NCBI RefSeq assembly: GCF_001677275.1
Contig: NZ_CP016179.1
Span: forward strand, 186,001-250,000
Origin: Vibrio breoganii
Lineage (GTDB): Bacteria > Pseudomonadota > Gammaproteobacteria > Enterobacterales > Vibrionaceae
DNA length: 64,000 bases
Reading direction: 5' to 3'
The notes beneath the pieces are model-generated. The model made no database searches. It was not told the DNA's origin and saw only the letters and a list, made by a program, of their open reading frames with translations. This document shows positions 33,594-41,191 of this stretch, piece by piece. A program made the position numbers and the translations under genes. Each line of letters begins with the position of its first letter. Within the stretch, counting starts at the first letter, position 1.

Positions 33594-34323
33594 AGGGATA
33601 TTCCTCGGTTTTCGTTTAAGAAAAAATAATGAAGACCTTTTGAGTCATTCGTCGGTAGGTAGTCCTATTTCACGCTGTTTTAGATTTGTGTTGGTACTCA
33701 TGAGTGGAGCGTCACCGGTGAATGGTTGATCAGCAGTTCTTTGTCGCAGTTGCGTTCCGTGACGCTGTATTGCAGTGGCGGTTCCATTGATATGCATAGC
33801 GGTTCACTGGGGGCGAAATCGATGAGTCTCATTTTTAGTTAAGCACTTAACGCTTAACTATTAAATTGCTTATGACACATATTGGTAATTATCGGTCATA
33901 GTAAATATTCAATCATGATCACATTATTAGCTGCTTCAGTGGTCTCTGTTCTTGACGTACCCCCAAAACACCCACTCCGTAACGTGACCCTGTAACACGA
34001 CAAAAACAGAACACAACACCACACCCAGTCGCCACCATAAAACACCACTCACAACTTAACCACCTAACTGAAAGAAAGAGCAGCATATAATCACAAGCGC
34101 CCATTATTACTAGGCATGTAGTTAAATCAGTTAAGCATTAAGCGTTAAGCACCTAAATATTGTGTTTTTACTTTTTAAAAAATGGCGATTGATAGGCCTT
34201 GTAGGGGTGTCGCGAGCCATGTTTGTTCGTGGATGTGTTGATGTGTTCTTTGTTTGGCGTAGTAAATGCGAAGCCAAATGGCTCCACGAACTTAACTTAA
34301 TGGTTGTATTTGGAGGTTTAACA
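33594..34323. other. 730-base noncoding region with inverted repeats
   Basis: No convincing gene. CTTAACGCTTAAC-type sequence at about 33846-33860 and TTAAGCGTTAAGC at about 34138-34151 are inverse copies sharing TTAAGCGTTAAG, about 290 bases apart. The part between (33955-34070) is C/A-rich on the plus strand. A further inverted pair GTTCGTGGA/TCCACGAAC lies at 34225 and 34283. Such a region could be a replication, transfer or control site; the sequence alone does not decide. Confidence 0.4.
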
Positions 34324-34542
34324 ATGAAAAACAGTACGTACGGGCGAGTGGGTTGCAAGCCTTTGCCGGAGACCTTTGATGTTGATTTTATAAATTATAT
34401 TAACAACGTGTATTTAGATCCTGCGATATGGGATCGAGATAAGCAGGATTGGCCGGCGATAGAGAAGGAAGTTCATGCTGATTTTGATGAGAGCATGGGT
34501 TCTGTTCGTGTCTCCCGACACCTCGAGGCAGCCAGAGGATAG
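34324..34542 (+). CDS. Small hypothetical protein, 72 aa
   Basis: ATG 34324 has a perfect GGAGG site; the frame opening at 34162 is longer but has none. The acidic product (MKNSTYGRVGCKPLPETFDV ...) has no membrane segment or known motif. It precedes another small gene on the same strand. Confidence 0.6.
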   Translation: MKNSTYGRVGCKPLPETFDVDFINYINNVYLDPAIWDRDKQDWPAIEKEVHADFDESMGSVRVSRHLEAARG

Positions 34543-34589
34543 CTAGCGAAGATTACTGATACTTAACGGTGAATGAAGGAACTTGAAAC

Positions 34590-34988
34590 ATGAAAAATAG
34601 AGCAGAAGTCTTAGCTGAGTATTTCTCAGATGGTTTGGAAGTTGGGCAGTTTGAGGCGGAGTTGCTGGATACTCAGGGCGTTGGCCATAGAGTCACTATC
34701 AATGTTAATCCCCTATCAATTGCGCAAGAGATAGATGCTGAACAGGCTGATATTTATGGTTGCTCGGTTGAGCCAATGATCGAAGCAATGATGGCCGGTG
34801 TTCCTATTGAGGTGGATTATCGCAATTCTCGGATCGCGGTTTATCCCCAGATGATGAATGCTGGACCTCTGTATTTAACGCCTGAGCTTATTCGGCAGTT
34901 TGAAGCAGAGTTGGAGTTGAGTAAATTCGACGATGATCTGGTTGAATGGTCCTGGGATGAGGTTGAACCTATTATCACGTGCTTGTAG
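34590..34988 (+). CDS. Hypothetical acidic protein, 132 aa
   Basis: A strong AAGGAA site precedes the ATG. The protein is very acidic throughout (for example LIRQFEAELELSKFDDDLVE) with no signal peptide. Strong negative charge is common in DNA-mimic proteins and in phage inhibitors, but also in ordinary small proteins. A terminator follows. Family not recognised. Confidence 0.6.
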   Translation: MKNRAEVLAEYFSDGLEVGQFEAELLDTQGVGHRVTINVNPLSIAQEIDAEQADIYGCSVEPMIEAMMAGVPIEVDYRNSRIAVYPQMMNAGPLYLTPELIRQFEAELELSKFDDDLVEWSWDEVEPIITCL

Positions 34989-35001
34989 TGATATGAGAAA
35001 A

Positions 35002-35032
35002 GGGCTACCACTATTATTGTGGTAGTCCTTTT
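35002..35032 (+). terminator. Rho-independent terminator
   Basis: GGGCTACCAC and GTGGTAGTCC arms (one wobble pair) followed by TTTTG, after the acidic 132-residue gene. Confidence 0.8.
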
Positions 35033-35064
35033 GTTTCCTGCGTACCTGTTAACCGACTAAATGC

Positions 35065-35448
35065 TTAGTAGGATTTACAAGCGTTTCCTTTCCATCGCCA
35101 GTTGACGAGTGTGCCGGATTCGTCGACCTCAAAGAAAGTAGTGCAGTTGTGTTGCACTGTGTAACCTCCAACAGAGTTAGTTGTAGAGTTCCCATAAAGG
35201 GTGCCCCCAACGGCGTTATAAGTTGTCGTAGTGTAGTTTGTCTGAGGAACATATGTGCTGGCTTGATACCCATAAACATAAACTTTGTTGCCATTTGGCG
35301 CGACAAATGAGTTGTCTGGATATCCCCAACTATTGACTAGCTCTTCAATATCGTGCCCCATCCAAGTGTCTAATATTGCGTTGTATCTCTCGGTTGTTGC
35401 GCAGCCTGAAAGAATAGTTATCACTACAATCAGTAGAAGCTTTTTCAT
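35065..35448 (-). CDS. Small lipoprotein, 127 aa
   Basis: MKKLLLIVVITILSGC is a lipoprotein signal with acylation at Cys16. The mature part contains WMGHDIEELVNSWGYPD, a pattern seen in small bacterial outer-membrane lipoproteins in which a helix with WGxPD precedes a strand-rich domain, then a Thr/Tyr/Asn-rich stretch and two C-terminal cysteines. Likely outer-membrane anchored. Specific role unknown. Confidence 0.7.
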   Translation of the reverse strand: MKKLLLIVVITILSGCATTERYNAILDTWMGHDIEELVNSWGYPDNSFVAPNGNKVYVYGYQASTYVPQTNYTTTTYNAVGGTLYGNSTTNSVGGYTVQHNCTTFFEVDESGTLVNWRWKGNACKSY

Positions 35449-35569
35449 ACCTAATCCATTAAAAAGGTGTTGTTCGATAGGGAGGCAAGACTACATTGGT
35501 GGAGCACTTTGTTAATAGATTTAGGTCAAAGAAATTGTGCAGATCACGCAATATTTGGTCTGGGCGCCA

Positions 35570-36382
35570 TCAATAGTTCAGTAAAAAGGTTTTGCGCTTC
35601 TGAAACTCTGCTTCGGTTATGGCGCCGGACTTTCGCAATGCATCCAGTTTTTCAATCTCATCCGCAATCTCGCCTCTGTTCATCCCAATATCGCTCGAGT
35701 TTCCAAAGAGAGACCATATTAATGCAATAAGCCAGCCAACTCCCCATACCAATGTTCCAAAAACATTTATTAATAAGATGGCCGTTTTGTTGGGGTGGTT
35801 CTTCTTTCTGGCAATGATAGTCGGGAGAAAAAACAGATAGATCGCCAGTGCTCCTAATGCGATGGCTGACGTGATCCAAACTAGCTGTGAAAATAGCCCT
35901 CCGCTGAGTTCTTCTGGTGCAGTTAAGTAGTCGGTCGTTACTTCTGTATATACAACGGTGGTGTCTATTTGTTGGGTTTTGTTGTGTCTTTGGGTGCAGT
36001 TAGGCCAGCTTTGTGGTCCTAGTACTGTTGGGCAGTTTGTGGTCGCGTTTGGTTGGGTATCAAGGTTGGTTATTGCTTTGATATTTCTGTTAACGCAATT
36101 ACTCCATGATCGAGGGCCAAGTAGTTTGGGGCAGGTTTCCTTGATCCAATCGGATTGCCATTTCTTGAGAGTGTTGAGTTTATCTAACGGAAAATCCTTG
36201 GCTTTTAGAGCGGATATATTGCGTTCTGCGCAGTTGCTCCATGATTGCGGGCCCAACAGCTTGGGGCAGCTTTCTTCTATCCATATTTTGTCTTTTAGGG
36301 GTAGATTCTCAAGATCTCGAAGAGGATTAGCGTGAGAATTTATCGATGCTAAAGCCAAAAAGGCTAGAAATAATGTGCGCAT
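35570..36382 (-). CDS. Exported Cys-repeat membrane protein with SHOCT tail
   Basis: A signal peptide (MRTLFLAFLALASINSHA) is followed by three copies of a 30-residue unit: SCPKLLGPQSWSNCAERN, TCPKLLGPRSWSNCVNRN and NCPTVLGPQSWPNCTQRH. Each has two Cys that could close a disulfide. Two transmembrane helices near residues 165-225 follow, then a C-terminal SHOCT-like helix pair (EIEKLDALRKSGAITEAEFQ, KRKTFLLNY). SHOCT motifs are short oligomerisation tails on membrane proteins. The repeats face the periplasm. ATG 36382 has GGAG. Confidence 0.7.
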   Translation of the reverse strand: MRTLFLAFLALASINSHANPLRDLENLPLKDKIWIEESCPKLLGPQSWSNCAERNISALKAKDFPLDKLNTLKKWQSDWIKETCPKLLGPRSWSNCVNRNIKAITNLDTQPNATTNCPTVLGPQSWPNCTQRHNKTQQIDTTVVYTEVTTDYLTAPEELSGGLFSQLVWITSAIALGALAIYLFFLPTIIARKKNHPNKTAILLINVFGTLVWGVGWLIALIWSLFGNSSDIGMNRGEIADEIEKLDALRKSGAITEAEFQKRKTFLLNY

Positions 36383-36608
36383 GGGAACTCCTTGGTGTTT
36401 CTGGTTAGTCTACCTCTAACACCTTGTTGCAAAAGTCTTGTATTTCTTCAGCTTGGTTTGTTTTCGAGCTAACTCACACTATAGAAAGCAGTATTAGTCA
36501 ACTGTGTTCCTATTCTTGTTGCGGCGTTGTTAATGAAGCGCGACAGCCTGTGTTTATTGCCTGGTTTTACCTACTAGAAAGAAACCAAAAAAGTTCTGGA
36601 GGTGGGAT

Positions 36609-36995
36609 ATGACTTTTATGGCTGAAGGCTTGGTTCTGTTGTTTGTATCGTTTGGTGTCATGGCTGAGAACGAGGACGCAGAAGCTGAGTATGTAATGGT
36701 AATTCAGGATGTTGGGGCGCGTTCAAGCTATGAGTTGTTAGAGTCGTCTGATTTGAGTGCTGGTGGGGGTTTAAGCCCTAATTCGGGCAGTGCAGATTCG
36801 GCAACTAGTGCACAAACAGCTGCTATTGCGATGAAGGTGGCAACTGCAGAGCGAAATTCAATTATAAGTGCAGCTCGTTCAGGGAAAGTTTCGAGAGCGA
36901 GTTACTCAACAAATGCAGGCACTGCAACGCGAGCATCAAATACAGAGCGAAGTTGGATTATTCGTACTGCTCGTAGTGGTTTTATCGTCAGGTAG
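36609..36995 (+). CDS. Secreted cassette protein A (ERN-repeat family)
   Basis: First of six related genes. After a GGAGG site, MTFMAEGLVLLFVSFGVMA is the signal peptide. The mature N-terminus is variable, then LSAGGGLSPN, then two copies of the family repeat: VATAERNSIISAARSG and TRASNTERSWIIRTARSG. It ends in SGFIVR, like gene D. The family is not recognised. The repeat, (T/S)xERNxIIxxAR, is predicted helical. Together with B and C it forms one cassette. Confidence 0.65.
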   Translation: MTFMAEGLVLLFVSFGVMAENEDAEAEYVMVIQDVGARSSYELLESSDLSAGGGLSPNSGSADSATSAQTAAIAMKVATAERNSIISAARSGKVSRASYSTNAGTATRASNTERSWIIRTARSGFIVR

Positions 36996-37005
36996 GGGTG
37001 CAAAT

Positions 37006-37401
37006 ATGAAGAGTATTTACGGTGTGGCGTTGGTGTCACTTTTGGTGTCACCTTTGGTGATGGCGGTCGATTACGACCTTGAGTATAGCGATGTGATTGC
37101 ACAGGTTGAGTCGTCAAAAAACTACGACATTGTGCCTGAGGATGAATGGTCGCAGGGTGAGGGTGAGAACTATTACGTAGATGATGTTGATCATGCATCT
37201 AGCGTTACCACCGCAGCTCAGGCCTTGAAGGTTAACTCCGCAGAGCGAAATGCCATTATCTCGGATGCGAGGGCAGGGACAGTGAGTTCAGCGTCGTATT
37301 CAACAAGTTCGGGTAATGCGACAAGATTATCGACAAGTGAACGTAACTATCTGATTAACCAGGCAGTGATTGAGATCTGTAAAGATTTCTCACATTGCTA
37401 G
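37006..37401 (+). CDS. Secreted cassette protein B (ERN-repeat family)
   Basis: ATG 37006 lies 11 bases after gene A; a longer frame from 36868 overlaps A and lacks a signal peptide. The signal is MKSIYGVALVSLLVSPLVMA. The mature part starts VDYDLEYSDVIAQVESS, contains WSQGEGEN, then repeats KVNSAERNAIISDARAGT and TRLSTSERNYLINQA. The C-terminus EICKDFSHC with two Cys matches gene E (EICKGYSHC). It ends one base before the next frame opens. Confidence 0.7.
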   Translation: MKSIYGVALVSLLVSPLVMAVDYDLEYSDVIAQVESSKNYDIVPEDEWSQGEGENYYVDDVDHASSVTTAAQALKVNSAERNAIISDARAGTVSSASYSTSSGNATRLSTSERNYLINQAVIEICKDFSHC

Positions 37402-37416
37402 ATGAGAGGTGAGACT

Positions 37417-37986
37417 ATGAAAGCAATATTGGGTTTTTTATTGGTATTGTTACTGCCTTTGTGTGTGCATGCACAAGAGGAGTTGAGCTATCAAGACTAT
37501 ATCGATGATGTAAAAGCTGCGGGTCTTTATGATAGTGAGAAACCGCAAGATTTGAGTGCTGGTAGTGGCTTGAATGCAAACTCTGACTCAGCAGATAACG
37601 TGTCTACAGCTGACGCTGCTCAAACGGCAAGTAAGGTCGCAACAAGCGAGCGTAATTCTATTATCTCTGATGCGAGATCGGGAACGATAAGTAAAGCGAA
37701 CTACGCAGATAGTACAGGCACTGCTACTCGTGTCTCTACAACAGAGCGCAATTACATTATGAGTGAAGCGCGAAAGCGTGTTTGTCAAAGTATGCCTACG
37801 AGACGCTGGACTACTTCTTCCAATACTTCTTGGGGGTGCCAGATCATGAATAGAACCCAGTACTGGGAGTCAAAATACACATGGTCTGGGGGTGTTTGCA
37901 GTCAAAGTCAGTATGAATATCGTACGGCCACAGGATCGCTTGCTGGGGAGAAGTGTGGTAGTGGTGGCGGGGGTGGACGACGTTAA
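37417..37986 (+). CDS. Secreted cassette protein C with C-terminal Cys domain
   Basis: ATG 37417 has GAGGTGAG upstream. The signal is MKAILGFLLVLLLPLCVHA. The mature part has LSYQDYIDDVKAAG, LSAGSGLNAN and repeats KVATSERNSIISDARSGT and RVSTTERNYIMSEARKR, then a unique 60-residue C-terminal domain with Trp and Cys (VCQSMPTRRWTTSS, WGCQIMNRTQYWESKYTWSG, GVCSQSQYEYRTATGS). The tail domain aligns with that of gene F and has conserved Cys/Trp positions, so it is probably a small disulfide-bonded fold. A Gly-rich C-terminus follows. Terminator downstream. Confidence 0.7.
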   Translation: MKAILGFLLVLLLPLCVHAQEELSYQDYIDDVKAAGLYDSEKPQDLSAGSGLNANSDSADNVSTADAAQTASKVATSERNSIISDARSGTISKANYADSTGTATRVSTTERNYIMSEARKRVCQSMPTRRWTTSSNTSWGCQIMNRTQYWESKYTWSGGVCSQSQYEYRTATGSLAGEKCGSGGGGGRR

Positions 37987-38000
37987 TGTTAGGTGGACAA

Positions 38001-38024
38001 GGGGAGCTTCGGCTCCCTTTTTTT
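38001..38024 (+). terminator. Rho-independent terminator after cassette A-B-C
   Basis: GGGGAGC-TTCG-GCTCCC hairpin with a run of seven T, 14 bases after gene C. It separates the two cassette copies, so each has its own transcript. Confidence 0.95.
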
Positions 38025-38119
38025 GTTGGGATTTATAAATGATTTTACTCGTTTATTTCTCATTCGCAATTGGTATATGTATGACAAATGGGAATTAAAA
38101 ATTAGTAAAGGATGCGGTA

Positions 38120-38500
38120 ATGAAAAGACTGAATCTTGTAATGTTGGTAGCGGTAATGAGTGGGTCTAGTGTGGTTTACGCTGGCTCTGAATATTACTCT
38201 GGCATTATGCAAAGTGTATCAAGTGGTTCCAACTTCGGTAGTGTGACTCATGATGGTCTTAATACGAGTGGGGGTAACAACCCCACCTTGCCGCCCGTTG
38301 AGGCTGCCAAGTCTGCGGGCACTGCGGGGGTAGCGCTGACGGTGGCAACCACTGAACGTAATAGGATTATATCAGAGGCCTTGACTGGTACTCACTCGCG
38401 GGTAGGGACGGCTACAACTGCGACTCAGGCAAACGCGGCGTCTACGACAGAGCGTAACTGGATAAATGCTACGGCGCGTAGTCGATTTCGTGTCGAGTAG
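38120..38500 (+). CDS. Secreted cassette protein D (copy of A)
   Basis: Starts the second cassette. Signal MKRLNLVMLVAVMSGSSVVYA. Mature SEYYSGIMQSVSSGSNFG, LNTSGGNN, then repeats TVATTERNRIISEALTGT and ANAASTTERNWINATARSR. The C-terminus RFRVE parallels the Arg-rich end of gene A (GFIVR). Position, length (126 against 128 aa) and ending mark it as the counterpart of A. Sequence has diverged widely. Confidence 0.65.
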   Translation: MKRLNLVMLVAVMSGSSVVYAGSEYYSGIMQSVSSGSNFGSVTHDGLNTSGGNNPTLPPVEAAKSAGTAGVALTVATTERNRIISEALTGTHSRVGTATTATQANAASTTERNWINATARSRFRVE

Positions 38501-38511
38501 GGGTGGATGAA

Positions 38512-38892
38512 ATGAAAAATGTTTTGATTGTAGTGGCTAGTGCTTTCTTTTGTGTTTCAGCGATGGCTCATGACTACAACAGTGTTATTGATGGAGTGGC
38601 CAGTGGTCACAGGTATGTTGGTGTGGATCAAGGCAGTTGGTCTCAAGGTGGTGGGCTGAACTATAAAACCTTTTCCGATCATGTACCTCGGGTTGATACT
38701 GCCAATGTGGCGACTCGAGTCGATACGACTGAGAGGAATGCCATTATTAACTCAATTAGGAATGGCACGATTAGAAATGCAACTTATGCGGTAAATGCTA
38801 ATACAGCCACACGTTTGTCGAACGCGGCGAGAGAGGCGTATATCGAAGCTGCGCGTAAAGAAATTTGCAAAGGCTACTCGCATTGCAGTTAG
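38512..38892 (+). CDS. Secreted cassette protein E (copy of B)
   Basis: ATG 38512 follows AGGGGTGG. Signal MKNVLIVVASAFFCVSAMA. The mature start HDYNSVIDGVASGHRYVGVD and WSQGGGLNY match the N-terminal module of B. Repeats are RVDTTERNAIINSIRNGT and TRLSNAAREAYIEAARKE (second copy degenerate: ERN is ARE). The C-terminal EICKGYSHC pairs with EICKDFSHC of B. It lies 11 bases behind D. Confidence 0.7.
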   Translation: MKNVLIVVASAFFCVSAMAHDYNSVIDGVASGHRYVGVDQGSWSQGGGLNYKTFSDHVPRVDTANVATRVDTTERNAIINSIRNGTIRNATYAVNANTATRLSNAAREAYIEAARKEICKGYSHCS

Positions 38893-38913
38893 GTATTTGG
38901 GGTGAAAGAAAAG

Positions 38914-39477
38914 ATGAAAAAAACAATGTTAGTGCTATTTGGATCAGCGGTATTTTCTGCGGGTGCTGTGGCGTTCGATTACGGTTCTGTTATCGATTCG
39001 ATCTATATAAACGACCGTCATGGTGAGATTCACCAAGATGCGCTCGCTGGTGGTGCGGGTAAAAATGCGCAAGTAGAAGCACCAGAGCATGTAAGCTCAG
39101 CTGATGTTGCGGGAACAGCTACAACAGTAGCGACTGCTGAAAGGAGTTCGATCAAATCTACTGCTTTGAATACCTATCAGTTAGCAGGGGCAACGAATGC
39201 AGCGACAGCTGGTACCGCGACGCGCGTTTCCGATGCAGAGCGTAACTTGATTATTGCTGAGGCAAGTAGACGTGTGTGTGTTGCAATGCCTAATAGTGGG
39301 GCATGGACCACTGTGACTGATGTTTGCGTAGCTGGTGGTAATCGAAATATCACTACGAAAACCTGGCAAAAGCAATATGCTTGGACAGGTTCGGTCTGCA
39401 AGGGTACGGACGTGCTTATTCGTTCTCATCTTCAGGTAATCGGTAGAGACTGTACTGGTTCGGGTGGTAATAAGTGA
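38914..39477 (+). CDS. Secreted cassette protein F (copy of C)
   Basis: ATG 38914 (GTG 38902 also open). Signal MKKTMLVLFGSAVFSAGAVA. Mature FDYGSVIDSIYINDRHGE, then repeats TVATAERSSIKSTALNT and RVSDAERNLIIAEASRR, then the Cys/Trp C-terminal domain VCVAMPNSGAWTTVTDVCVA and TWQKQYAWTGSVCKGTDVL, aligned with gene C. It is the third gene of the second cassette and overlaps the next gene by 4 bases. Confidence 0.7.
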   Translation: MKKTMLVLFGSAVFSAGAVAFDYGSVIDSIYINDRHGEIHQDALAGGAGKNAQVEAPEHVSSADVAGTATTVATAERSSIKSTALNTYQLAGATNAATAGTATRVSDAERNLIIAEASRRVCVAMPNSGAWTTVTDVCVAGGNRNITTKTWQKQYAWTGSVCKGTDVLIRSHLQVIGRDCTGSGGNK

Positions 39478-39704
39478 GGTCGCTTGTTAACCTGAGGTCT
39501 GCTCTTGTAGCAAAAGGCTTTAGTGAAATTTACGGCATTGGCCTGTACGGCAGAGAGTCTGACGATGTGTTTGTGGATGTTAATACAGGTTTCGCTTATG
39601 TTTATCCTTATGTAGATGCTCCGCGAGATATGTTAATAGGGGTTGCTGAGATTGGGGCAGAACTAGAGCCTTTGATTGAAAAGGCGCTGACCACCTATGC
39701 GTAG
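39474..39704 (+). CDS. Small cytoplasmic protein at end of cassette array, 76 aa
   Basis: GTG 39474 overlaps the stop of gene F (GTGA), so it is translated with the cassette. No signal peptide. It contains VFVDVNTGFAYVYPYVDAPR, a compact alpha/beta protein. It could be a chaperone, regulator or immunity factor for the exported proteins; there is no direct evidence. Confidence 0.6.
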   Translation: MRSLVNLRSALVAKGFSEIYGIGLYGRESDDVFVDVNTGFAYVYPYVDAPRDMLIGVAEIGAELEPLIEKALTTYA

Positions 39705-39722
39705 TGCTTTTGAAAAACGTGT

Positions 39723-39757
39723 GAGCCGGTAGTTATTGTAACTTCCGGCTCTTTTTT
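39723..39757 (+). terminator. Rho-independent terminator
   Basis: GAGCCGG and CCGGCTC arms followed by seven T, ending the cassette operon. Confidence 0.9.
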
Positions 39758-40110
39758 TACGGTGTGGCTGTCAGGTTAACTCCCAGCTTCCCTTTAAGTT
39801 GTTCGAAGACATCAAGTTTTGATTGGCCCTGAAGTTTCTTTACTGAGTTGTCTTGCTCGTACGAAAGTGAGCTGGATTTTCGTGGTGGTGGCAGTTCTAT
39901 TGGTTGTCTAGTTTCAGTCTGTTCTATTCGTTTCTGTTGCTTGAGCAGTGAGGTTAAAACTCCTGTCAGGTAGTCCATCGCATCAATGTATTGCTGTGGA
40001 TTTGGAGCAGTTTTCGTTTTTGGTTTCAGTTTAGCAACCACATTTTTGATTTGGTTAATGGATGGTTGTTCGTTTCTCACCCATTCCTTTGCGCCCGTGA
40101 GCTTACACAT
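39757..40110 (-). CDS. Hypothetical protein, 117 aa
   Basis: GAGGTAATGT precedes the ATG at 40110. Mostly helical and basic, with a K/T-rich region (KLKPKTKTAPNPQQ) and a predicted coiled coil around residues 30-70. Family not recognised. The 3' end meets the cassette terminator. Confidence 0.55.
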   Translation of the reverse strand: MCKLTGAKEWVRNEQPSINQIKNVVAKLKPKTKTAPNPQQYIDAMDYLTGVLTSLLKQQKRIEQTETRQPIELPPPRKSSSLSYEQDNSVKKLQGQSKLDVFEQLKGKLGVNLTATP

Positions 40111-40155
40111 ACATTACCTCATGAGTTTTTGGGCAGGGGAGCCTGCCCGTTGTTT

Positions 40156-41058
40156 TTATTGAAATTGCGCTACAAGTTTGTCGATTCGGCTTTGAGTATC
40201 CTCATGCGACACATCAATAAACTCATAGTCTATGTCACTAAATACAAGATGCTCATTGGTGTGTAGGTTCATACTCTTCGAATAAACGAGCACGCGTTCA
40301 GCGGGTTTACTTTCATCTTTTCTGGCTATGATGAGTGATAAGGGCCATCCAGGGAATGTATCTAGAAAAGCCTTGCAGTCTTCATTATCTGAAAACCCTT
40401 CACCACTGGTACTGCCTAGCAAGACATCTTTCCTTTGTGACACTGCATCAATAATGTGTTCTCCAAAGTTGCGGCTAATCGACTCCAAATCAAATAGGTT
40501 GATGTTGCTCATACTGTCGGCATATGAGGCATCTTTGTGGATGAGTGGCTGAAGCAATACCGTCGAGTCATTGTTCTTCTGTGTTGCTGATTGGCAATCG
40601 AAGTGCGCGTTTTCAATAAAGCTCAGTGGGGTCGGGTAAGTGCCAATTGTAGGTCCATTTTCGTGGTGGAATTGTTCGCTATCGTAAAGTGATATGTTTC
40701 CTTCGTGCTCACAAACCACAAATGCGCTAGGTTCGCTTCCGGATGCTTGGATTACGATTTCGAAGCGTGTATCGATATCTTGTTCAAGAACGAACAGGAA
40801 CTCACTTTTGGTACTGAAAACGCCTTCGTGGAATGGTGCTAACGACCATGTCGATGTTGAGTAAATAATCTCAGCCAGGTGTCGCAATGTATCTATCGAA
40901 GGTGGATAAAACTCAAGGTTGGATTGGCTTATTCCCGTCGCGGCTTTTCGGATCGCATCAAGATTGGGGGATGGTTTTGTGTTGGCTGTGTTGTGGGGTA
41001 ATCCCCACTTATCAAGAGAGATTCCTATTGCTGTTAGTTCTGTTGTCAGTTTATTCAT
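40156..41058 (-). CDS. Hypothetical protein, 300 aa
   Basis: AAGGAG precedes the ATG at 41058. A soluble acidic protein with no signal peptide; it has two strand-rich halves, with LEFYPPSIDTLRHLAEIIYS, RFEIVIQASGSEPSAFVVCE and LSLIIARKDE. No family is recognised. It is separated from the agmatine permease gene by a hairpin terminator. Confidence 0.6.
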   Translation of the reverse strand: MNKLTTELTAIGISLDKWGLPHNTANTKPSPNLDAIRKAATGISQSNLEFYPPSIDTLRHLAEIIYSTSTWSLAPFHEGVFSTKSEFLFVLEQDIDTRFEIVIQASGSEPSAFVVCEHEGNISLYDSEQFHHENGPTIGTYPTPLSFIENAHFDCQSATQKNNDSTVLLQPLIHKDASYADSMSNINLFDLESISRNFGEHIIDAVSQRKDVLLGSTSGEGFSDNEDCKAFLDTFPGWPLSLIIARKDESKPAERVLVYSKSMNLHTNEHLVFSDIDYEFIDVSHEDTQSRIDKLVAQFQ

Positions 41059-41120
41059 GCGCTTCTCCTTTGCTGGTGGAGCCAGAGTAGCACTAAGATA
41101 AATTCGCTAAAGTTAAGAGA

Positions 41121-41164
41121 AAAGCCCGCAACGAATCACCTTTCGGTGACAGTTGCGGGCTTTG
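41121..41164. terminator. Bidirectional terminator after the permease gene
   Basis: AAAGCCCGCAAC and GTTGCGGGCTTT arms with an inner CACC/GGTG stem, T-rich on both sides. Confidence 0.9.
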
Positions 41165-41191
41165 TTTTTTCATTTCTGGTGAGTGGTGCTG

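Noticed and set aside
36868..37005. N-terminal extension of cassette protein B overlapping gene A
   Set aside because: The extension is out of frame with A and would bury the signal peptide; ATG 37006 starts with a proper signal sequence.
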